From Panicum virgatum (lineage: Eukaryota > Streptophyta > Magnoliopsida > Poales > Poaceae), in the NCBI RefSeq assembly GCF_016808335.1, contig NC_053150.1:26246538-26310537 (forward strand): 64,000 nt of DNA, written 5' to 3'. Below are positions 12,334 through 23,500 of this stretch, piece by piece. How positions within the stretch are numbered: the stretch's first letter is position 1; each line of letters begins with the position of its first letter. The notes below the pieces were generated by a model. That model was given only the letters and a program-made list of their open reading frames with translations, did no database searches and was not told the DNA's origin. The translations under genes were made by a program, and so were the position numbers.

Positions 12334-13431
12334 ATGGTTGGATCAACTCGAGGCACCCCTAGTGGTTTTGGAGCCGGGGGGAATGGCGATCCACCTCCAC
12401 CTCCTCCACCAGTGGGTATCGCTGAGGTTCTTGCCGCCCAGACGGAAATTTTGCGGCAGCTGGTTCAAGCTCAGCAACAACCGCGGGGTGGGCATTATGC
12501 TCATCACGCACAAGAGGTGAGCTACCAAGATTTCCTCAGCACTCAGCCTCCGCTGTTCAATAAAGCGGATGAGCCTCTGGACGCGGACGCTTGGATTCGC
12601 ACGATCGAGTCCAAGTTTTCTCTATTGACTACTCCTTGTTCCGAAGCGAACAAGACTCGCTATGCCGCGCAGCAGCTTCGCGGATCAGCTCGTATGTGGT
12701 GGGATCATTACCACGGGATGCTACCAGCTGATCATGTGGTGAACTGGAATGAGTTCAAATTGGCTTTTCGAGATCATCATATTCCAGCTGGACTTCTTGA
12801 CCGTAAGCTCAACGAGTTCTTGGCCTTGACTCAGGGCACTCGTACTGTGGTGCAGTATGCCCAAGTATTCCATCAATTGTGTCAATATGCTGGACATCAC
12901 GCGGACACCGACGCTAAGAAGCGTGAACGCTTCCGTCGAGGCCTTAGTACCAAGTTACAGGAGAGGCTAAATCTTGTCCGAGCAGACTCATTCAATGAAT
13001 TGGTGAATATGGCTATATCTCAGGAGGATCTGATTTCTGCACACCGCGCTGAAAAGAAGCGCAAGACACCTGCTGGACCCTCGAGTGCCTCTGCACCGAG
13101 GTATCGTATTGTGCAGAATAACCCACCCGCACCCTCTCAGAAGGCCCCTCAGCCAGGGCGTTGGATTATTCGGCCTCCTCAACAGCAGCAACAGACTCGA
13201 TTCGGGTTTCCTCAGCAAGCTCGAATTGCACCTCAGCAGCAGCAGAACGGCCCTAGGCCGAATGCTCAGCCAGCCGCTCGCCCCGATAACAATAACCGCT
13301 GTTTCAGATGCGGGAGTCCGGATCACTTTGCCAAGATGTGCCCCCAGGCGGGACAAACTCAAGGGCAGGCTTCTCGCAGAAATGATCAGAACAAGGGCAA
13401 GAGGCAAACCATTCAAGTCAGGCAAGGCTGA
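12334..13431 (+). CDS. Gag polyprotein of element 1
   Basis: The 365-codon frame encodes the structural Gag protein that packages element RNA into virus-like particles. A proline/glycine-rich N-terminus is followed by a retrotransposon gag core (about residues 85-225, with the W-W-D-H-Y and R-F-R-R-G-L landmarks). A proline/glutamine-rich basic linker leads to one CCHC zinc knuckle (C-F-R-C-G-S-P-D-H-F-A-K-M-C, residues 323-336). The ATG follows a TTTCAG sequence. The frame ends in TGA (13429-13431). The pol frame starting at 13477 is in the same phase, so this stop appears to split an ancestral gag-pol ORF; the codon could derive from CGA. Leaky readthrough is possible but there is no evidence for it. 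Gag itself looks intact. Confidence 0.9.
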   Translation: MVGSTRGTPSGFGAGGNGDPPPPPPPVGIAEVLAAQTEILRQLVQAQQQPRGGHYAHHAQEVSYQDFLSTQPPLFNKADEPLDADAWIRTIESKFSLLTTPCSEANKTRYAAQQLRGSARMWWDHYHGMLPADHVVNWNEFKLAFRDHHIPAGLLDRKLNEFLALTQGTRTVVQYAQVFHQLCQYAGHHADTDAKKRERFRRGLSTKLQERLNLVRADSFNELVNMAISQEDLISAHRAEKKRKTPAGPSSASAPRYRIVQNNPPAPSQKAPQPGRWIIRPPQQQQQTRFGFPQQARIAPQQQQNGPRPNAQPAARPDNNNRCFRCGSPDHFAKMCPQAGQTQGQASRRNDQNKGKRQTIQVRQG

Positions 13432-13476
13432 CTTAACTTCACCAACCTTGCTGACCTTCCAGAAGGAGCACCAATT

Positions 13477-16400
13477 ATGTCGGGTACATTCTCCATAAAC
13501 CATCACCCCGCAGTTATTTTATTCGACTCTGGTGCATCTCATAGCTTCATTAGTTCTAAATTCGGAGCAAGGGTTGGGTTAGATTTTTGCCACACAAAAG
13601 GGTCATTCATGATATCTACTCCGGGTGGCAAAGTTGCATCAAACCAAATCGTTAATAATGCGCCACTAAGTTTGGGTAGTAAAACCGTCCCTACCACTTT
13701 AATATTGTTGCCACTAGAAGGTATGGACATTATCCTGGGAATGGATTGGATGAAAAGACATGGGGTAATGTTAGATATCTCTTCCCGAGTTGTTGAAATA
13801 AATTCTCCAACTCATGGTCATTCGGTTCTATATTTACCTCATCACCAATGCAACAACTCTTGTGCCTATGCCATGAAAGATATTCATCTCGAAGATATTC
13901 CGGTAGTCCGTGAATATGCAGATGTGTTTCCGGATGATTTACCTGGTATGCCGCCAGACCGGGATATCGAATTTGTCATTGAACTTCAGCCTGGTACAGC
14001 CCCCATTTCAAAAAGGCCGTACCGAATGCCGCCTAAAGAATTAGCTGAATTAAAGATCCAACTGCAAGAACTTCTGGACAAGGGTTATATTCGCCCAAGT
14101 GCTTCACCTTGGGGTTGTCCAGCATTGTTCGTAAAGAAGAAGGATGACAGTCTGAGGTTGTGTGTTGACTACCGGCCTCTCAATGCGGTGACCATCAAAA
14201 ATAAATATCCACTTCCCCGCATTGATGTACTGTTTGATCAGTTGGCGGGAGCAAAGATCTTCTCCAAGATTGATCTTCGTTCGGGTTATCATCAAATTAA
14301 AATCCGGCCTTGTGATATCCCCAAGACCGCCTTCTCAACCCGATATGGTCTCTATGAATATTTGGTTATGTCTTTCGGTCTCACCAATGCTCCGGCTTAT
14401 TTTATGTATCTCATGAACTCGGTATTCATGCCGGAACTTGACAAGTTTGTCGTGGTTTTTATCAACGACATTCTGATCTATTCCAAGAACGAGGCGGAAC
14501 ATGAGCAACATCTGCGCATTGTTCTTCAACGTCTCAGAGATCATAAGTTATACGCAAAATTCTCCAAGTGTGAATTCTGGCTGGACACAGTCAAATTTCT
14601 GGGTCACACTATATCTAGTGAAGGCATCTCAGTTGATCTCGGCAAAGTACAGGAAGTGATGGACTGGAAGCCTCCTACTTCAGTTCATCAGATCCGCAGT
14701 TTTCTCGGCTTGGCGGGGTATTACCGCAGATTTATTCCGGATTTCTCCCGAATTGCTAAGCCCATGACAGAACTACTAAGGAAGGATGTCAAATTTAAAT
14801 GGAATGCAAAGTGCGATGCTGCATTCCATACGTTGAGAGCACATCTAACCATTGCACCAGTCTTGGCTCAACCTGACAACAATAAACCCTACGACGTTTA
14901 TTGTGATGCTTCAGGTACTGGTCTTGGTTGTGTTCTAATGCAAGACAATCGGGTTATAGCATATGCTTCCCACGCTCTTCGGCCACACGAGCTAAATTAT
15001 CCCACTCATGATCTTGAGCTAGCCGCAGTTATTCATGCTCTCAAGCTTTGGAGACATTATCTTATGGGCACTCATTGCAATATCTACACCGACCATAAGA
15101 GTCTCAAATACATTTTCACTCAAAGTGAGCTGAATATGAGGCAACGAAGATGGCTGGAATTAATCAAAGATTACGACCTGGAAGTTCATTATCATCCGGG
15201 CAAGGCTAATGTTGTAGCCGATGCGCTCAGTCGCAAGGTTCACTGCAATTGCCTTTCAGTAGAGTCGTATAATGACACATTGTGTGCTGATATGCAAAAG
15301 CTGAAATTAGAAATCATTCCTCAGGGCTCTTTGAATCATATTTCGGTGGAACCGACACTCTATGACAAGGTCACCATGGCACAATTACACGACAAAAGTG
15401 TTGGTATCATCAAGCAGCAAGTAGTAGAAGGTGAAAATAAATACAAGTGTTTTCGAGTGGACCATAAAGGAATTTTGTGGTTCGAGGATCGCCTAGTCGT
15501 TCCAAAGAATCATGAGCTGCGGAAACAAATACTGGACGAAGCACATCTCTCTAAATTCTCTATTCATCCGGGTAGCACCAAGATGTACCAAGATCTAAAA
15601 CAAAATTTTTGGTGGACCCGCATGAAGAGAGAGATTGCTAAATATGTCGCAGAGTGTGACACCTGTCAGAGAGTGAAAGCTAGTCACTTGAAGGTTGCTG
15701 GAACTCTCCAACCGCTACCAATTCCGTCTTGGAAATGGGAAGATATCAGCATGGATTTCATCGTGGGCTTACCAAATACTTCTCAGCACCATGATTCCAT
15801 TTGGGTCATTGTTGATAGGCTCACAAAGACTGCTCATTTTATTCCAGTGCATACTGAATATCGAGCCAAGAAATATGCTGAAATCTATATTGATCGGATT
15901 GTCTGCCTACACGGTATACCCAAAACCATTATATCGGATCGTGGTCCTCAGTTTGTGGCAAGGTTTTGGGAGCAACTCCACGAGGCTCTCAGAACCAAAT
16001 TAATTCGAAGCTCAGCTTACCATCCACAGACTGACGGACAGACCGAAAGGGTGAATCAAATTCTTGAGGATATGCTTCGAGCATGTGTCATCCACTATGA
16101 TAAGAACTGGGACAAGTGTTTATCCTTGGCGGAGTTTTCTTATAACAACAGCTATCAGGCCAGTCTGAAGATGGCACCATTTGAGGTCTTGTATGGTCGG
16201 CGGTGTCGAACCCCTTTGAGTTGGTCTCAGACTGGGGAATGTCAAATATTTGGACCCGAATTAGTGGTCGAGGCTGAGGAGAAAGTAAAAATAGTACAAG
16301 CTAATCTCCGAGCAGCCCAGTCTCGGCAAAAGAGTTATTTCGATAAAAGAAGGGATCCTTTGAAGTTCATGGTTGGTAACCACGTCTATTTACGAGTGTC

Positions 16401-16710
16401 CCCAACTCGAGGCGTTCAACGTTTCGGAGTCAGGGGTAAGCTCGCACCTCGCTATGTCGGGCCATATGAAATCATTGAAGAATGTGGACCTGTGGCTTAT
16501 CGTTTGCGACTTCCTTCACGGCTCGCCACCATCCATAATGTTTTCCACATATCCCAACTCAAGAAATGTGTTCGAGTTCCTACGGAAATCATTGATCAAC
16601 AGGAAATTTTAGTGGAGCCCGATCTCTCATGTACCGAATATCCACTCAGAATTCTGGATCAAAAAGAGAGAGGTACTCGTCGAAATGTGGTAAAAATTTA
16701 TAAAATTTAG
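13477..16710 (+). CDS. Pol polyprotein of element 1 (PR-RT-RH-IN, catalytically impaired)
   Basis: The 1077-codon frame contains, in order, an aspartic protease (L-F-D-S-G-A-S, Asp17), reverse transcriptase, RNase H (Y-C-D-A-S-G region, about 14880-15230) and integrase. The integrase has an HHCC zinc site (about 15540-15670) and a DDE core (M-D-F-I-V-G-L near 15755, S-D-R-G-P-Q near 15936, D-G-Q-T-E-R near 16033). The RT metal-binding motif, normally F-I-D-D or Y-V-D-D, reads F-I-N-D at 14458-14469. Asparagine at residue 330 replaces a catalytic aspartate and should abolish polymerase activity. The annotated ATG lies 45 nt after the gag stop in the same phase; the true polyprotein probably began at gag. 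The frame ends in an amber codon (16708-16710) inside the chromodomain. Confidence 0.92.
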   Translation: MSGTFSINHHPAVILFDSGASHSFISSKFGARVGLDFCHTKGSFMISTPGGKVASNQIVNNAPLSLGSKTVPTTLILLPLEGMDIILGMDWMKRHGVMLDISSRVVEINSPTHGHSVLYLPHHQCNNSCAYAMKDIHLEDIPVVREYADVFPDDLPGMPPDRDIEFVIELQPGTAPISKRPYRMPPKELAELKIQLQELLDKGYIRPSASPWGCPALFVKKKDDSLRLCVDYRPLNAVTIKNKYPLPRIDVLFDQLAGAKIFSKIDLRSGYHQIKIRPCDIPKTAFSTRYGLYEYLVMSFGLTNAPAYFMYLMNSVFMPELDKFVVVFINDILIYSKNEAEHEQHLRIVLQRLRDHKLYAKFSKCEFWLDTVKFLGHTISSEGISVDLGKVQEVMDWKPPTSVHQIRSFLGLAGYYRRFIPDFSRIAKPMTELLRKDVKFKWNAKCDAAFHTLRAHLTIAPVLAQPDNNKPYDVYCDASGTGLGCVLMQDNRVIAYASHALRPHELNYPTHDLELAAVIHALKLWRHYLMGTHCNIYTDHKSLKYIFTQSELNMRQRRWLELIKDYDLEVHYHPGKANVVADALSRKVHCNCLSVESYNDTLCADMQKLKLEIIPQGSLNHISVEPTLYDKVTMAQLHDKSVGIIKQQVVEGENKYKCFRVDHKGILWFEDRLVVPKNHELRKQILDEAHLSKFSIHPGSTKMYQDLKQNFWWTRMKREIAKYVAECDTCQRVKASHLKVAGTLQPLPIPSWKWEDISMDFIVGLPNTSQHHDSIWVIVDRLTKTAHFIPVHTEYRAKKYAEIYIDRIVCLHGIPKTIISDRGPQFVARFWEQLHEALRTKLIRSSAYHPQTDGQTERVNQILEDMLRACVIHYDKNWDKCLSLAEFSYNNSYQASLKMAPFEVLYGRRCRTPLSWSQTGECQIFGPELVVEAEEKVKIVQANLRAAQSRQKSYFDKRRDPLKFMVGNHVYLRVSPTRGVQRFGVRGKLAPRYVGPYEIIEECGPVAYRLRLPSRLATIHNVFHISQLKKCVRVPTEIIDQQEILVEPDLSCTEYPLRILDQKERGTRRNVVKIYKI

Positions 16711-16794
16711 TGGTCTCATCACACTGAAGAAGAAGCCACCTGGGAGACGGAGGATTATCTTAATCGACACTATCCGGGTTTCCTTAGCTCTACC
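16615..16794 (+). pseudogene. Chromodomain remnant of element 1, split by an amber stop
   Basis: The end of pol (Y-P-L-R-I-L-D onward) and the same frame after the TAG at 16708-16710 (W-S-H-H-T-E-E-E-A-T-W-E) together have the layout of a Tekay-type chromodomain. The domain binds histone marks and steers integration. The TAG stands where related elements have Gln or a similar residue, so a CAG-to-TAG change is likely. About 28 residues, including the conserved A-T-W-E, are lost from the product. Confidence 0.75.
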
Positions 16795-16855
16795 TCAGGT
16801 ATATCATTTTCCCCACCTCAATTCAATCATCCAATCTCGGGACGAGATTCTTTTT

Positions 16856-16867
16856 AAGGGGGGTAGG
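16856..16867 (+). other. Polypurine tract of element 1
   Basis: AAGGGGGGTAGG lies one base before the 3' LTR. It is the plus-strand primer for DNA synthesis. Its position confirms the orientation and the LTR start. Confidence 0.85.
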
Positions 16868-16868
16868 T

Positions 16869-19800
16869 TGTAACACCTCAGGTGTTAGCATATTTAAATA
16901 CAATCAATGTACCTTAGTTAAAGTTAAAAGAAAAATTTGAGAAATTAATTCAAAGAGAAAGGATCAAATAAAAGACAAATCATACAAAAGAAATTAAAGG
17001 AAAAAGAAAAAGGAGTGAAAGGCTACTCAAAATTTAATTGAAAAATGTGCACAAAATTTTTGTTGGCTCATGAGAGGTGTTTCAATTGACATGTGCTCAA
17101 TTGAACTTCAGCCAAAATCAAGTCAAAAACTGAATAAAACTAAAGCCCTTTTGTGCAAATATGCAAATGTACCAATAGTTCAAAATGTGAGTTTCAAATG
17201 AAAATTTGCATAACACGAAAGTTGTAGATCTTGAAAAGTTATGCAAAAGTGGTATTCAACACTTTTTCATTTGAGCCCTCTAAGTAGGAGATAATTTTAG
17301 TTTACCGAGGGGTCCCTGGAATTTTTCAGAAATCGCAAAAGAGCCCCCATCTCCTTCTCTCTCTCCCGGCTGGCTCTGTTTCGCCCGCCGCCCGCCGTAC
17401 GCTGCCGGTGGACTTCGTCCACCGCGCGCCCGCGGCCAAACGGACCCAGGAAGTCCCCCAGCGCCACCTGGCCCGCCCCTTGGCACCTCCTCACGCGCAC
17501 ACGCGTCCCAGGCCGCTCCCCGAGCCGCCACGACACCCCCCCGCCCTGCGCCGCGCCGTTGCAGCTCCGCCCGCTCGCCGTCGTGCGCCCCCGACCCAAA
17601 TCGACCTCCCCCAGTCGCTACATCCCTCGCCCAGGAGCTCCTTGGCCTATAAAGACCCCCAGAGCTCCACCGTCGCACCCCTTCTCCTCCTTCTTCTTCC
17701 TCCCGCCGCTCCGCCATGGCCGCCGAGATCCAGCTCGCGCGGACCGGCTAGCCCAGCCCCACATTGCCCTCTCCGACCACCGCAATCGCTTAGCCACCTC
17801 TTAGTCACGCTCCACGCGCGCGGAATCGAACCCTAACCTCCTCCCGACGCCATTCCCCTTTGGCGCCGCCGCCGGCGAGCTCAGGCTCACCGCGGACCGG
17901 CCACCTCCGAAGGAGACCGAGCACGACAGCTACCCCAGAAGCATCCACGAGCTCACGCGGTTCTCGTGCGCACCTTGTTCCCCTACCCCGAGCCCTCCTT
18001 CACCTCCAGCGCCGGCGAACCGAACAACCACCCCGCCATTGACGCCGACGAGCTCGAACCCGTACACCAGACGCTCGAACGTCGACCAGGGTAGGTGTTC
18101 CTCGATCCTTTCTCTCCCACGCGCCTCCCCGTGGCAGCCCCGGTAAGCCCTGCACCGCAGAACACCACCGGCAAGATGTCACGGCGGAGAAGGCCGGTGA
18201 AGGACCCGGTTGTAAATACTTTTCTTCGTTCAAGGGTGTTTCTGCAAGTTTTTCAGTGTATACCAGTGAACTGCTAAAATGCGAAACAAATCACAGAAAA
18301 ATCAGAAAAATGCAAACTCAACTGATCTGGATTCCTTGTAACAAGATCTACAAATTTTGTAACATTCACATTTGCAGAAACTCAACCGAATTTAATCTAG
18401 GGAAAAGAATAAGAAAACCACCTTATGCATGTTCATGAAGTTCTGCCCATCAAATGACCTTGATTTTTGGATATGTTATCACTAATGGAATTTAAAGATC
18501 ATATTAAAAATATGGCACCCAACCAAAGCAGTATCATATTGGAACAATCAAGATTCTCTAATCTGTTGTTAGATTTCTTGATTTAATTCTGGAAAATATG
18601 CACATGAACTTACTCTGAAATTTTTACTGCGTGCATGTAAGACTAAAACACTGTTAATAACTAAATTTCAGATTTATTAGAGTTCATTTGCTATATACCA
18701 TGATTTATGCTTGTTTAATCAACTTAATTCTTCATATATAGTTCTTAGGCTCAGAAAAATCTATATTTATTTCTGAAGTCTCCTTTTAGCTCTGTATATC
18801 TTTCTAAAAATTTTGAGCTGCAATTGCTGAGTTTTGCTTTGGTGAATAATCATGCTTATCATCTTAGGGCTAGATTTACTTTTTTTTTTGTTCTGAGTAA
18901 TCTACAATGTTTCTGATCGTTATTTTTGGGCATGATCTTGTTTAGAGTATGTTCTACCTGTAATAAAAAGTTCAGATGCAATACTGGTTAAATGCACCTT
19001 GAGAAATTTATGCAAACTCATGCTAAGTTAACTGAATAACTAATTTACCATAGTGACTTAAATCTTGAAAATTTTTCTGGAGTATGCCCCAGAAGCTTTT
19101 CTGCCTGACAGTGCCCAAGAAGGCATGCCCCGGAGCATAATCCCACTATTTTTCCGAATTACCATTCAGCTATCTATTTATTAATGTATTGTAATACTTT
19201 GTTTTCTGCATTTAAGTTTTCTAGGCGTTGATCGAAAACCTTAGATGCATGATCCCTAGGAACCTATGTTTGATACCGGATCTTTTATCAACTAGTTGCC
19301 ATGCTAAATAGGTACGGTAGAAGTCGAGTGGTTCCCTGCCTCTCGCGAGCAAATAGGAATTGTACTGACTTTAATTCCTGGTGAAATGTAAGGACAACGG
19401 GCGGGGTTGTGTAGTGGTGATAGCCCGCTGGTGTAGTCAAAAATGGCTAAGGTCGCAGTGTGTGGCTCATTTCATTAAGCGTTTGAAAGTACTAGCCACA
19501 TACCGAGAAATATGGTAATCGGGAAGCTGAAGTACCTGATTGGACCGGCGAGTGGAACGATCTCGCACCCTCCTGGTAGAAGTAGGGTTTATTTTTATGT
19601 CGCGACGTACGGGTACAGAGTGGTCGGACTCTGTAGTCGGGGAGGGTGTGCCGGATCCACGGACTGGAAAGAAAGGGGAAATGTTGTGTGGGTGACTTGG
19701 TTCCCATACGTGTGGTCTAGGTTCCCCTGGCCAGGTTGAAATTCGATTCGGAATCGTCCGCCTCTCACGGTATGAGATTGCTTAATGATTTCGGTCACAT

Positions 19801-20562
19801 AGAGTAACAAGTGGAACATGATGATGATAATACTGCTGGTTGATTAAATGATTGCTCTACCATGTTTGTGTAGAGTTAGTTGCAAATTTAGAATGGTTAA
19901 TCCCACTAGAATCCGGCTAAGTAAAACCTGAAAGTAAGGATCAACACTTAGTGGCATTTTTTGGCAAAACAAACCCCACCAACCAAAAAGCCTTGCATGT
20001 CTAGTTATCGGCCTATGTTATATCCGGTGACGGGTCAGTCTTGCTGAGTATTAGTATACTCAGCCTTCCTTGTGGCACTGTTTTTCAGGTACTAACTTTG
20101 AGGATCTGTTTGCAAGTCTTACTTGGCCGTGTACTCTGCCTCCGGGTTGGTCTGTTGAGTGGGATGGCCCTTCAGCTGGTGCTAATCGCCCTCCCGCTGA
20201 GTGACGCATTCGTACGGGGTTTATCGATGCGTCACTATATCTCGCTAGTTAACTTTTACTGCTTCCGCTGAACATGAGACTTGAATAATTGAGTAGTTGG
20301 AACCCCGTAGTACTTTGCTACTCTGAACATGGTTTGTAATAAATTTCCTTTCTGCTGCAATCACTCTGAGATGTAGGAAATATTCTGTGTTGTAATCTCT
20401 GGGCTCACCTTCGTGTGAGTGTTGTCTGCTGATCCTGGAATAGCGTGGCTTTTATCGAGGCTTCACTCGAGGAACTACCGGTGAGTGCCAATTTGGGTCA
20501 GAGTTGCTTAGCAACAAAGATCAGTGCACCCGGGCCCAGTAGTTTTGGGTGGTTCCGCCACA
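16869..20562 (+). repeat. 3' LTR of element 1 (3694 bp, with internal deletion)
   Basis: It is a copy of 4986-9376 with the same TGTAACACC start and CCGCCACA end. It lacks about 697 bp, joined near 19086 (GGAGTATG|CCCCAGAAG, with one shared G at the joint). It keeps the TATA box at 17648-17654. Short ORFs in it are compositional. Confidence 0.9.
17648..17654 (+). promoter_or_regulatory. TATA box of element 1 3' LTR
   Basis: TATAAAG lies at the place matching 5767-5773. It could drive transcription outward into the downstream satellite (array II). Confidence 0.6.
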
Positions 20563-20567
20563 GGTGC
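20563..20567 (+). repeat. Target-site duplication of element 1, 3' copy (GGTGC)
   Basis: GGTGC follows the 3' LTR and continues directly into satellite (AAAACAGTGTG). See the left copy at 4981-4985. Confidence 0.75.
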
Positions 20568-23500
20568 AAAACAGTGTGAACTGGTGCAATTAATATAAAA
20601 GTACGTGCCACGAAGTCACGTCGGGATTTTTTGCAATGAACGCACCCAATCCACTCCATTGGACCCTAAACTCTTGTTTTGGTGCATTGCATAGTGTTTG
20701 GGTGCATTTGGGATCGTTTCGTAACCGCATGAAACTTGATGCAAAACAGGGTGAATCCGTGCAATTAATGCGAAAGCTCGTGCCACGAAGTCACGACGGG
20801 ATTTTTCATTACGAACACACCCAATCCACCACATTGGACACTAAATTCATGTTTTGGTGCATTGCATAGTGTTTGGGTGCATTTGGATCGTTTCATAACT
20901 GCATGAAACTCGATGCAAAATAGTATGAACTGGTGCAATTAATGCAAAAGTACGTGCCACGAAGTCACGTCGGGATTTTTTGAAATGAACGCACCCAATC
21001 CACTCCATTGGACCCTAAACTCATGTTTTGGTGTGTTGCATAGTGTTTGGATGCATTTGGGATTGTTTCGTAACCGCATGAAACTCGATGCAAAATAGGG
21101 TGAACAAGTGCAATTAATGCGAAAGCTCGTGCCATGAAGTAATGCCGGGATTTTTCTCCACGAACGCACCCACTCCACCCCATTGGACCCTAAACTCAAG
21201 TTTTGGTGCGTTGCATAGTGTTTGGGTGCATTTGGGATCGTTTCGTAACTGCATGAAACTCGGTGCAAAACGGTGTGAACTGGTGCAATTAATGCAAAAG
21301 TTCGTGCCACGAAGTCACATCCGGATTTTTCGCAACGAACACACCCAATCCGCACCATTGGACCCTAAATTCATGTTTTGGTGTGTTGTATAGTGTTTGG
21401 GTGCATTTGGGATCATTTCGTAACTCCATGAAACTCGATGCAAAATAGGGTGAACTGGTGCAATTAATACAAAAGTTCGTGCCAAGAAGTCACGTCGGGA
21501 TTTTTTTGCAACGAACGCATGCATTGGACCCTAAACTCGTGTTTTGGTAAGTTTCATAGTGTTTGGGTTCATCTGTTATCATTTTCGTAACTGCATGAAA
21601 CTTGGTGCAAAAAGGAGTGATTGGTTCAATTAATGCAAAAGTTCATGCCACGAAGTCACGTCGGGATTTTTTGCAACGAACGCACCCAATCAACCCCATT
21701 GGACCCTAAACTCATGTTTTGGTGCGTTGCATATTGTTTGGGTGCATTTGGAATCGTTTCGTAACTGCATGAAACTCGATGTAAAACAGGGTTAACTAGT
21801 GCAATTAATGCGAAAGCTCGTGCCACGAAGTCACGCTGAGATTTTTCTCTACGAACGCAACCAATCCACCCCATTGGACCATAAACTCATGTTTTGGTGC
21901 GTTGCATAGTGTTTGGGTGCATTTGAGATTGTTTCATAACTGCATGAAACTCGGTGCAAAACGGTGTGAACTAGTGCAATTAATACAAAAGTTCGTGCCA
22001 CGATGTCACGTCGGGATTTTTCGCAACGAACGCACCCAATCCACCACATTGGACCCTAAACTCATGTTTTGGTGCGTTGCATAGTGTTTGGGTGCATTTG
22101 GGATTGTTTCGTAACTGCATGAAACTCGATGCAAAATAGTGTGAACTGGTGCAATTAATACAAAAGTACGTGCCACGAAGTCACTCCGGGATTTTTTGCA
22201 ACGAACGCACCCAATTAACCCCATTGGACCCCGAATTCATGTTTTGGTGCGTTGCATAGTGTTTGGGTGCATTTGGGATCGTTTCGTAACTGCATGAAAC
22301 TCGGTGCAAAACAGTGTGAACTGGTGCAATTAATGCAAAAGTACGTGCCACGAAGTCATGTCGGGATTTTTCGCAACGAACGCACCCAATCCACCACATT
22401 GGACCCTAAACTCATGTTTTGGTGCGTTACACAGTGTTTGGGAGCATTTGTAATCGTTTTGTAACTGCATGAAACGCGATGCAAAACAGTGTGAACTAGT
22501 GCAATTAATGCAAAAGCACGTGCCATGAAGTCACATCCTGATTTTTTTGCAATGAACGCACCCAATCCACTCCATTGGACCCTAAACTCATGTTTTGGTG
22601 TGTTGCATAGTGTTTGGGTGCATTTGGGATCGTTTCGTAACCGCATGAAACTCAATGCAAAATAGGGTGAACTAGTGCAATTAATGCGAAAGCTCGTGCC
22701 ATGAAGTCATGCCGGGATTTTTCTCCACGAACGCACCCAATCCACCCCATTGGACCCTAAACTCAAGTTTTGGTGCGTTGCATAGTGTTTGGGTGCATTT
22801 GTTATGGTTTCGTAACTGCATGAAACTCGGTGCAAAACGGTGTGAACTAGTGCAATTAATGCAAATGTTCTCGCCACGAAGTCACGTCCGAATTTTTCGA
22901 AACGAATGAACCCAATCTGCACCATTGGACCCTAAACTCATGTTTTGGTGTGTTGTATTGTGTTTGGGTGCATTTGGGATCATTTCGTAACTCCATGAAA
23001 CTCGATGCAAAATAGGGTGAACTGATGCAATTAATGCGAAAGCTCGTGCCATGAAGTCATAAAAGGATTTTTCGCAACGAACGCACCCAATCCGCCCCAT
23101 TCGACCCTAAACTCATGTTTTGGTGCATCGCATAGTGTTTGGGTGCATTTGGGATCGTTTCATAACTGCATGAAACTCGATGCAAAACAGTGTGAACTGG
23201 TGCAATTAATGCAAAAGTACGTGCCATGAAGTCACGTCGGGATTTGTTGCAATGAACGCACCCAATCCACTCCATTGGACCCTAAACTCATGTTTTGGTG
23301 CATTGCATAGTGTTTGGATGCATTTGGGATTATTTCGTAACTCCATGAAACTCGATGCAAAACAAGGTGAAATGGTGCAATTAATGCAAAAGTTCGTGCC
23401 ACGAAGTCACGTCAGGATTTTTCGCAACGAACGCACCCAATCTACCACATTGGACCCTTAACTCCTGTTTTGGTGCGCTGCATATTGTTTGGGAGCATTT

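Larger units (their letters stand above)
4986..20562 (+). mobile_element. Element 1: Tekay/Del-type Ty3/gypsy chromovirus, full length but defective
   Basis: The order is 5' LTR, Met-type primer site, long leader with an extra ORF, gag, then protease, reverse transcriptase, RNase H, integrase, remnant chromodomain, polypurine tract and 3' LTR. The order RT-RH-IN places it in Ty3/gypsy. The C-terminal chromodomain remnant and the 4.4-kb LTRs suggest Tekay/Del among the chromoviruses, not the centromere-targeted CRM clade. It is inserted in the satellite in the same orientation as the neighbouring element. Defects seen: a stop between gag and pol, an asparagine in the RT catalytic motif, an amber codon inside the chromodomain, a broken extra ORF and a 697-bp deletion in the 3' LTR. 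The clade call rests on motifs read by eye. Confidence 0.92.

Noticed and set aside
12988..13506. Minus-strand 172-codon ORF over gag of element 1
   Set aside because: Shadow of the gag frame, which has the CCHC knuckle and gag core.
4986..20562. Centromere-specific CRM retrotransposon
   Set aside because: LTRs of 4.4 kb, an extra ORF before gag and a Tekay-like chromodomain remnant do not fit CRM, whose LTRs are short. The centromeric position alone is not enough.
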